Shown: piece by piece, positions 59,347-64,000 of the stretch
Layout: every line of letters begins with the position of its first letter
How positions within the stretch are numbered: the first letter of the stretch is position 1
Assembly: GCA_943330745.2 (NCBI GenBank)
Contig: CALQIX020000004.1
Span: forward strand, 1 to 64,000
Direction: 5' to 3'
DNA: 64,000 bases
Source of the DNA: Lishizhenia tianjinensis
Lineage (GTDB): Bacteria > Bacteroidota > Bacteroidia > Flavobacteriales_D > Crocinitomicaceae
Notes under the pieces: generated by a model
What the model saw: the letters and a program-made list of their open reading frames with translations, nothing else
What the model was told of the DNA's origin: nothing
Databases searched by the model: none
Translations under genes and position numbers: made by a program

Positions 59347-59485
59347 TGAAAGACCTTATCATTAACATTAAATCGATTTGATAATCGACAGGATAAACTC
59401 AGCCGTTACTTATCGAAAGGAGCCACCTAATAATTAATAATAATTGATTTAAACAGTTCAATAGGTAAATGACTGTACCTAATGC

Positions 59486-60121
59486 TCAATCTTTCAAACA
59501 GCGAACATATAAGCCACCACCTTTGAAGTAGCTCGCTCTTGCCAAGGCATCATTTTCACCGCTTAAAAGTCGAGTATACGCGGAATTATCACTTCCTTCG
59601 GATGAAGTCCAGAAGTATCCGTAGTCCCCAATAAAATCAAATCCACCAAAATAAAATCCATATCCTCCTGGAAGACCTGAAAAACCAATTGAATTATTTC
59701 CATTCCAACCACCTATTTGAATTTCATTTTCGCAAATCGGTTCCATTTTCAATATTTTTCCAGCAATCTTTTTTCCACCCAAATAATCTGATAATATTGT
59801 CCATTCTGAATCGGTCGGTATGTGATAGCCCGATGGAGCTAATCCTCGTGTGTCATTAACAGCAAACCAATTATACAATTTCCCAAATTTTTTACCATTC
59901 ACTGAATCATTATTATAATAGCACCAGGCAGGTTGTTTATTTTCTCCAGCTTTTTCCCATTCATCATTTGTTGTAACTTCTCGAATTAAATCACCATTCC
60001 GAAATTTAGAGACCTCCAAATTTTTTGTAACCCAAACTTGGGTACCTATTTTTACTGTTTGAGAATATCCAATTCCTATTATTCCAATAAGCACCAACAT
60101 TGTATAGTTAAACTTCAACAT
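59486..60121 (-). CDS. FISUMP-domain surface protein
   Basis: The 211-residue protein has a signal peptide (about residues 1-20, ending GYSQ) and a Fibrobacter-succinogenes-major-paralogous (FISUMP, TIGR02145-type) domain. This contains VKIGTQVWVTKNLEV, CYYNNDSVNGKKFGKLYNWFAV, LAPSGYHIPTDSEWTILSDYL, GFSGLPGGYG, YFWTSSE and YVRCLKD. Such domains are common in surface proteins of Bacteroidota and Fibrobacteres; their ligand is not known. It lies between paralogs 1 and 2 of the small secreted protein and is transcribed in the same direction. Confidence 0.85.
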   Translation of the reverse strand: MLKFNYTMLVLIGIIGIGYSQTVKIGTQVWVTKNLEVSKFRNGDLIREVTTNDEWEKAGENKQPAWCYYNNDSVNGKKFGKLYNWFAVNDTRGLAPSGYHIPTDSEWTILSDYLGGKKIAGKILKMEPICENEIQIGGWNGNNSIGFSGLPGGYGFYFGGFDFIGDYGYFWTSSEGSDNSAYTRLLSGENDALARASYFKGGGLYVRCLKD

Positions 60122-60250
60122 ATTGAGTTGTCAAAAAATAAAATCATTTAAAAAAATTAAAAAAAAACTGGCATAATCCATTTCATGCAGAAACGCTAAA
60201 AAATGCTGATATAAAAATGATGTAAGTAAAATAATTCTGATAAAAAGAAA

Positions 60251-60280
60251 AATTCTGATTCCATAAATGAAGTCAGAATT
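60251..60280 (-). terminator. Terminator of paralog 2
   Basis: The perfect 8-bp stem AATTCTGA (60251-60258) with TCAGAATT (60273-60280) can be extended by TTC/GAA with one bulge. It is followed on the minus strand by TTTCTTTTTAT. It lies 21 nt after the stop of the gene at 60301. Confidence 0.7.
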
Positions 60281-60300
60281 AAGAATAAAAAAGGGTGTGA

Positions 60301-60633
60301 TTACTTACTTTTCACAATTAGATACTCAGTTGCCACTACTTTATCACCAATTAAAAACAATATTTCGTAGCTACCTTCTATCAAGCCATTTAAATGGAGT
60401 ATTGTAGCATCCATTACCGGAATTGATGGCATTTCGTGACCGTTTGTAGAATTTATCTGTATCGCTGTTATTTCTGTATCTATCCAAGATAAAGTAGCAT
60501 AACCTGGCTTTAAATTGTCTACAACCACAGATACACGTTTAGGATCTTTAGGATCTTCATTGTGTGCAAAAGATACAGCTGCAAAAGAAGAAAATAGTGC
60601 TATAAAAGCAATTTTAATAATTGTTTGATTCAT
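60301..60633 (-). CDS. Small secreted protein, paralog 2
   Basis: The 110-residue product has a signal peptide (residues 1-23, ending FAHNED) and the same beta-rich domain as the two flanking paralogs (DPKDPKRVSVVV, ATLSWIDTEITAIQINSTNG, HLNGLIEGSYEILF). It is more diverged from paralogs 1 and 3 than they are from each other. It lacks the TACGTA array; only about 70 nt separate it from the terminator of the next unit, so it must have its own short promoter or rely on readthrough. Function unknown. Confidence 0.8.
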   Translation of the reverse strand: MNQTIIKIAFIALFSSFAAVSFAHNEDPKDPKRVSVVVDNLKPGYATLSWIDTEITAIQINSTNGHEMPSIPVMDATILHLNGLIEGSYEILFLIGDKVVATEYLIVKSK

Positions 60634-60704
60634 AATTAGTTAGTTATCCAAAATTCGATTTGGTTTACCGTACTTACCTTAAAAAGGTTTCATTTAAAGC
60701 AAAA

Positions 60705-60736
60705 AAAGTCCCGTTACTCGTTTGTAACAGGACTTT
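60705..60736 (-). terminator. Rho-independent terminator (copy 2)
   Basis: This is the same hairpin as at 58774 (AAAGTCC-C-GTTAC with GTAAC-A-GGACTTT, 6-nt loop). Here a run of seven A on the plus strand (60701-60707) gives a clear T tract on the minus strand, so it ends the gene at 60790. Confidence 0.85.
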
Positions 60737-60789
60737 CGTTTTGATAACTAACTAAACTAAACCTTAAAAATTGTTTTACCTATAATTTA

Positions 60790-61128
60790 TTACTTATTTA
60801 CTACTAATGTTTCGATGGCTACAACAGTCTCACCTGCCATGAATGAAATCTCATACGTTCCATTTATCAATCCATTCAAATGAAGCGATGTAGCATCCAT
60901 TACCGGAATTGCTGGCATAACCTGTCCGTTCGTTGAATTGATTTGAATTGCTGTAATTGCATAATCAGACCAAGACAAAGTGGCGAAACCTGGCTTCATT
61001 TCATTTACCACAACCGATACTTTTTTTGGATCTTTCGGATCTTCGTTGTGAGCAAAAGTGAAAGAAGCCGAAGCTAACATCATCACTACTAAAGCGAATT
61101 TAACTGTGGATTGTGCAATTGATTTCAT
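60790..61128 (-). CDS. Small secreted protein, paralog 3
   Basis: The 112-residue product is nearly identical to paralog 1. It has the same signal peptide, with Val9 instead of Ala9, and the same CTD-like domain, with MPAIPV in place of MPSIPV. Synonymous differences are scattered along the gene, so the duplication is recent but not brand new, or gene conversion has kept the proteins alike. Its regulatory region contains the -33/-7 promoter and the three-site TACGTA array. Confidence 0.8.
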   Translation of the reverse strand: MKSIAQSTVKFALVVMMLASASFTFAHNEDPKDPKKVSVVVNEMKPGFATLSWSDYAITAIQINSTNGQVMPAIPVMDATSLHLNGLINGTYEISFMAGETVVAIETLVVNK

Positions 61129-61159
61129 AATTTATTTTTTTTCGTGTTGTTTTCTGAGA

Positions 61160-61189
61160 CAAAGATTGTTCAGTTCAATAGATAACCAA
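61160..61189 (-). promoter_or_regulatory. Promoter of paralog 3
   Basis: On the minus strand TTG (plus 61187-61189) precedes AATCTTTG (plus 61160-61167) by 19 nt, as in unit A. Conservation of both boxes and of their spacing between the copies supports function. Confidence 0.6.
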
Positions 61190-61240
61190 CAAAAAAAATT
61201 GATTCGCTTAGTAAATTACTTAAACCTACATACTATTCAC

Positions 61241-61277
61241 TACGTAGTTCCCGTATTGACCTACGTATAAGTACGTA
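61241..61277. promoter_or_regulatory. Array of three TACGTA sites (copy 2)
   Basis: TACGTA occurs at 61241-61246, 61262-61267 and 61272-61277, spaced 21 and 10 nt. The last two form a perfect inverted repeat, CTACGTA-TAAG-TACGTAG (61261-61278). The array lies between the stop of the 126-codon membrane gene and the predicted promoter of paralog 3. Confidence 0.55.
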
Positions 61278-61289
61278 GAAAAAATGAAT

Positions 61290-61670
61290 TTAAGCCTGAT
61301 TTCGACTATATTTATGCAATACACTTGTTTGAAAAATGAGTAACAGCATAAAAAGAGTCAATTGAGTAATAACAAGTATTTTATTTTGATTTTCAAACGC
61401 ATAAATTTCAAATAAAATATAGGAAAGCATAAATAATAATTGTCCCACTGTTAACAGTAGAAAATGAAATACAAAAGCATCACTTTTCTTGCCTATTGCC
61501 GGTAGAATTATTACTAATGAAAAGATACTTACAGATAAAAACCCGGTTCCAAGAAATAGAAATTGCCTATTTCCCAATGTTAACCACTCAAAATAATTGG
61601 CAGCGAAAACCGCGAAAAGAATTATACCGGTGAAAACCAAGTATTTTATGGTGAAATGTAGTTTAGTCAT
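61290..61670 (-). CDS. Hypothetical four-helix membrane protein next to atpZ
   Basis: The 126-residue protein has four predicted membrane helices (about residues 10-28, 36-55, 66-88, 95-116). In Flavobacteriia a protein of this size and topology usually lies between atpZ and atpB in the ATP synthase operon, and the sequence fits that place. I cannot name a family. It overlaps the atpZ-like gene by 8 nt. The gene downstream is not atpB but a small secreted protein, so the operon looks interrupted. Confidence 0.7.
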   Translation of the reverse strand: MTKLHFTIKYLVFTGIILFAVFAANYFEWLTLGNRQFLFLGTGFLSVSIFSLVIILPAIGKKSDAFVFHFLLLTVGQLLFMLSYILFEIYAFENQNKILVITQLTLFMLLLIFQTSVLHKYSRNQA

Positions 61671-61920
61671 TATTTTTCCCCATTCGAATGACTTCTTTTA
61701 TCACTAAATAAAGAGATGCTATAACTCCAAATAAAGACAATGATATTGTCCACCAAGGAGTTTTAAGATTAAAATAAGCATCCAAAAAAGTTCCTAACCA
61801 CGTAAAAAAAGCAATTATGACGCCCATCTGAATCCCTAAGGAAGAAAAGCGGGCAAAGGAAGATACTTTTTTTTCTTTAGATGAATTGGTTGGTTCCGGC
61901 ATACTAAACGAATCGCTCAT
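61663..61920 (-). CDS. AtpZ/AtpI-family membrane protein
   Basis: The 85-residue protein has a polar N terminus and two membrane helices (about residues 28-48 and 57-76). It shows the AtpZ/AtpI pattern LGIQMGVIIAFFTWLGTFLDAYF split here as LGIQMGVIIAFFTWLGTFLD and YFNLKTPWWTISLSLFG. AtpZ/AtpI proteins help assemble the F0 rotor or affect Mg uptake and normally head the atp operon. Here it overlaps the 3-hydroxyanthranilate dioxygenase gene by 17 nt at its start and is followed only by the four-helix protein gene. Confidence 0.8.
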   Translation of the reverse strand: MSDSFSMPEPTNSSKEKKVSSFARFSSLGIQMGVIIAFFTWLGTFLDAYFNLKTPWWTISLSLFGVIASLYLVIKEVIRMGKNND

Positions 61921-62428
61921 CAGCTTCCATTACATGGCCGCAATTATTACAGGTACGCATTTCCAAGGATGTATAAAACTCTTTAAACCTTGGTAAGAAG
62001 TCTTTTTCAATATTTTCAAGTGGAAATCTATACGTTTGCAGCGAATGGTTACACTTTTCGCAAAACCACATTAAGCCATCAACCAAATCCGTTCCTTTTC
62101 TCACTTTCTCAATAACAAGGCCAACTGTATTAGCTCCTCGCATTGGCGAATGAGGGGTATTCCCCGGCAAAAGAAACATTTCACCTTCCTTTACAAGAAT
62201 ATCTCGCGCTTTACCATTCTCTTGAATTCGAACGGTAATATCTCCTTCTAGTTGATAAAACAATTCTTCACTTTCGTTAAAATGATAATCTTTTCGGGCA
62301 TTTGGACCACCAACTACCATTACAATAAAATCACCCGCTTCCTTATACAGATTTTTATTTCCAACAGGTGGCTTTAAAATATCTCTATTTTCATCAATCC
62401 ATTTTTGAAGGTTAAAAGGTGCAAGCAT
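61904..62428 (-). CDS. 3-hydroxyanthranilate 3,4-dioxygenase
   Basis: This iron enzyme opens the ring of 3-hydroxyanthranilate in the kynurenine route from tryptophan to quinolinate and NAD. The 174-residue cupin (from ATG 62428) has the iron ligands His49, Glu55 and His93 at the family spacing, plus the substrate-binding Arg in RKDYHF. Its C-terminal rubredoxin-like site has two CxxC pairs (CEKC and CNNC). The first frame start at 62464 adds 12 residues and is not needed. The other kynurenine-pathway genes are not in the window. Confidence 0.92.
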   Translation of the reverse strand: MLAPFNLQKWIDENRDILKPPVGNKNLYKEAGDFIVMVVGGPNARKDYHFNESEELFYQLEGDITVRIQENGKARDILVKEGEMFLLPGNTPHSPMRGANTVGLVIEKVRKGTDLVDGLMWFCEKCNHSLQTYRFPLENIEKDFLPRFKEFYTSLEMRTCNNCGHVMEADERFV

Positions 62429-62565
62429 ATTGAATGAATTTTGTTTCAAGGTAAAGGTAACCAAATAGTTTTTTCATTATTGTTACTGAGCACAAATTAT
62501 TTTCATTTTTTCATTGGAAGAGCCAACAATCCATCGATTTTTCTTACTGATTGCTTGAAAAAGAA

Positions 62566-62573
62566 TATCTTTG
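62566..62573 (+). promoter_or_regulatory. -7 promoter box directly in front of dusB
   Basis: TATCTTTG (TAnnTTTG) ends 5 nt before the GTG start at 62579. The transcript would be leaderless. No TTTG is found at -33. Confidence 0.5.
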
Positions 62574-62578
62574 TTATT

Positions 62579-63571
62579 GTGGTAAAAATCAGAGATATTG
62601 AACTGGGAGAATTCCCGTTGTTACTTGCTCCCATGGAGGATGTAAGCGATCCTCCTTTTCGTGCATTATGCAAAAAACACGGAGCTGATTTAATGTATAC
62701 AGAATTTATTTCTTCTGAAGGACTAATTCGAGATGCTGCAAAAAGTGTTCAGAAACTCGATATCTATGAATATGAGCGTCCGGTAGGAATCCAGATTTTT
62801 GGTTACGATATCGAAAGCATGCGAGAAGCAACACGTATTATTGAAAAAACTAATCCAGATATTATTGATATTAATTTTGGATGTCCAGTAAAGAAAGTTA
62901 CGTGTAAAGGTGCTGGCGCCGGAATGTTACAAAATATTCCGAAGTTGATTCAAATGACGGATGCCATTGTGAAAGAAACCAATTTACCTGTCACAATAAA
63001 AACTCGTCTAGGATGGGATAATGAGTCTAAATTTGTTGTGAGCACCTCGGAAAAATTACAAGATGTGGGGGTTGAGGCTATTTCTATACATGGTCGAACA
63101 CGTGTACAATTGTATAAAGGAGAAGCAGATTGGACGCTTATTGGAGAAGTAAAGAACAACCCAAGAATGCGTATCCCGATATTTGGCAACGGTGATATTG
63201 ATTCTCCCGAAAAGGCACTGGAGTACAAAAATAAGTACGGCGTAGATGGAATTATGATTGGCAGAGCTAGTATCGGTAATCCTTGGATTTTTAATGAAGT
63301 GAAACATTTTATGGCAACTGGTACTCATTTGGCTCCTCCAGGAATTAAACAAAGAGTTGAAGCAGCAAAGGAACATTTAATGATGAGCATACAATGGAAA
63401 GGAACCACACTTGGAATTGTTGAAATGAAAAGGCATTATACCAATTATTTTAAAGGAATTGCTCATTTTAAAGAATTGAAAAGTAAATTGGTTACCTCAA
63501 TGGATTTGACAGAAATTACCGATACGCTGACATACATTTCTGAAAATGAAAGCGAATTTTACTTTGTATAG
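62579..63571 (+). CDS. dusB: tRNA-dihydrouridine synthase (DusB-type)
   Basis: This flavoenzyme reduces uridine to dihydrouridine in tRNA. The 330-residue protein has LLLAPMEDVSDPPFRALCK, the substrate-binding DINFGCPVKKV, the catalytic cysteine in that same segment, ISIHGRTR, FGNGDI and GIMIGRASIGNPWIF. I place the start at GTG 62579 because it gives the usual N terminus MVKIRDIELGEFPLLLAPM; the open frame extends upstream to 62441 but that stretch is not homologous in style. The gene is divergent from the dioxygenase gene. Confidence 0.93.
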   Translation: MVKIRDIELGEFPLLLAPMEDVSDPPFRALCKKHGADLMYTEFISSEGLIRDAAKSVQKLDIYEYERPVGIQIFGYDIESMREATRIIEKTNPDIIDINFGCPVKKVTCKGAGAGMLQNIPKLIQMTDAIVKETNLPVTIKTRLGWDNESKFVVSTSEKLQDVGVEAISIHGRTRVQLYKGEADWTLIGEVKNNPRMRIPIFGNGDIDSPEKALEYKNKYGVDGIMIGRASIGNPWIFNEVKHFMATGTHLAPPGIKQRVEAAKEHLMMSIQWKGTTLGIVEMKRHYTNYFKGIAHFKELKSKLVTSMDLTEITDTLTYISENESEFYFV

Positions 63572-63610
63572 AATTCCGCATGAAATCAAACATACTTTTC
63601 AATAATCTAG

Positions 63611-63618
63611 TACATTTG
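63611..63618 (+). promoter_or_regulatory. -7 promoter box directly in front of queE
   Basis: TACATTTG (TAnnTTTG) ends 4 nt before the GTG start at 63623. No -33 TTTG is evident. This is the same box and nearly the same distance as at dnaX. Confidence 0.5.
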
Positions 63619-63622
63619 CTTT

Positions 63623-64000
63623 GTGAAGGAAATTAATTTTAGCATTCAATCAGAAATTCCAGTAATGGAAGATTTCTACACCCTTCAAGGAGAAGGATTT
63701 CATGTTGGAAAACCTGCTTTTTTTATTCGTTTAGCTGGCTGCACGGTAGGATGCATTTGGTGCGATGTTAAAGAAAGTTGGGAAGTGTCGCCAAAGCAAT
63801 TAGTTTCAATTCAAAGTTTGGTTGACTCAGTGGTAACAAGTGGTACCAATTTCGTTGTGATTACTGGTGGCGAACCTGCCATGTATAATTTAAATTACCT
63901 TATTGAAGCCTTGAACCAAAAAAACATATATTGTGCGATTGAAACATCAGGTGTCTATGAGCTGACGGGTGCTGTTGATTGGTATTGTTTTTCGCCAAAA
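63623..64000 (+). CDS. queE: 7-carboxy-7-deazaguanine synthase (3' end outside window)
   Basis: QueE is the radical-SAM enzyme that makes 7-carboxy-7-deazaguanine in queuosine synthesis. The window ends after 126 codons. The visible part includes MEDFYTLQGEGFHVGKPAFF and the iron-sulfur motif Cys40-x3-Cys44-x2-Cys47 in GCTVGCIWCDVKESW, then VITGGEPAMYNL. The CxxxCxxC spacing and the QGEG segment are diagnostic. I chose GTG 63623, which begins a normal N terminus (VKEINFSIQSEIPVMEDFY); the first ATG is 14 codons later. Confidence 0.93.
   Translation, partial: MKEINFSIQSEIPVMEDFYTLQGEGFHVGKPAFFIRLAGCTVGCIWCDVKESWEVSPKQLVSIQSLVDSVVTSGTNFVVITGGEPAMYNLNYLIEALNQKNIYCAIETSGVYELTGAVDWYCFSPK

Larger units (their letters stand above)
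60705..61277 (-). repeat. Direct repeat unit B (about 573 bp)
   Basis: This is the second copy of the unit at 58774-59346: terminator, 112-codon gene, promoter and TACGTA array in the same order with spacing conserved to within one base. The two units are separated by about 1.36 kb carrying the FISUMP gene and paralog 2. Confidence 0.85.

Noticed and set aside
59463..59480. Terminator after the FISUMP gene
   Set aside because: AGGTA/TACCT can pair with 5 bp, but there is no T tract on the minus strand, so support is too weak.
62441..62578. N-terminal extension of dusB from 62441
   Set aside because: The extra ~46 residues are unlike DusB, would contain the -7 promoter box and are not needed; GTG 62579 fits the family N terminus.

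Overview
The window is a gene-dense, AT-rich chromosomal segment of a bacterium of the phylum Bacteroidota, most likely order Flavobacteriales; I suspect a Crocinitomicaceae/Fluviicola-like relative, but cannot prove it. Support comes from the promoter elements (TTTG near -33 and TAnnTTTG near -7), the near absence of Shine-Dalgarno sequences, and typical Bacteroidota genes: the ftsH-cdsA-psd order, a DAHP synthase-chorismate mutase fusion, a topoisomerase IV parE-parC pair, DUF3822 and DUF2795 proteins, a TonB-like protein and a FISUMP-domain protein. I found no tRNA, rRNA, CRISPR array, prophage or insertion sequence. Most of the window is housekeeping chromosome.

Layout. 1-5.1 kb: ftsH (5' end outside the window), cdsA, psd, then topA with its own promoter. 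5.1-11.1 kb (minus): polyprenyl synthase, rfbA, an RND exporter and radA. 11.2-14.2 kb (plus): a secreted metallophosphoesterase and dnaX. dnaX is split by a run of 10 A into a gamma-length ORF and a tau tail in the -1 frame. 14.2-19.1 kb (minus): a TauE/SafE permease and a coaD/rsmD operon. 19.2-20.6 kb: a RecD-like helicase. 20.6-24.9 kb (minus): operon fur-STAS-purA-OstA-like-HD hydrolase. 24.9-28.6 kb (minus): GH20 hexosaminidase, a TonB-like protein with thrombospondin type 3 repeats, and gcvH. 28.7-34.2 kb (plus): prfB, cysteine desulfurase and a small glycan cluster (GT4 glycosyltransferase, flippase, methyltransferase). 34.2-38.8 kb (minus): GtrA, an enoyl-CoA hydratase-like protein, envelope proteins and an S1/P1-type nuclease. 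39.0-41.3 kb (plus): aroG-chorismate mutase and aroA.

41.2-53.3 kb (minus): an MFS permease, then a tight seven-gene run (panB, capA-like, RPE-CBS fusion, DAHP synthase, HTH-HAD phosphatase, AlaDH/saccharopine dehydrogenase-like enzyme, pentapeptide protein), an MBOAT/SGNH O-acylation pair and a dicarboxylate symporter. 53.5-58.8 kb (plus): parE, parC and an RluA-type pseudouridine synthase. 58.8-61.3 kb (minus): an island of three paralogous small secreted proteins and a FISUMP protein; two paralogs lie in ~573-bp direct repeats that carry their own promoter, terminator and phased TACGTA sites. 61.3-64.0 kb: two membrane genes of the ATP-synthase-leader type without atpB, a 3-hydroxyanthranilate dioxygenase, dusB and the start of queE.

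Most noteworthy: the dnaX frameshift/slippage site; a recurring -7 promoter box only 4-5 nt before the start codons of five housekeeping genes (radA, dnaX, prfB, dusB, queE), predicting leaderless mRNAs; the duplicated units with helically phased operators; and the RPE-CBS/DAHP synthase/HTH-HAD operon, whose enzyme order resembles Kdo synthesis.
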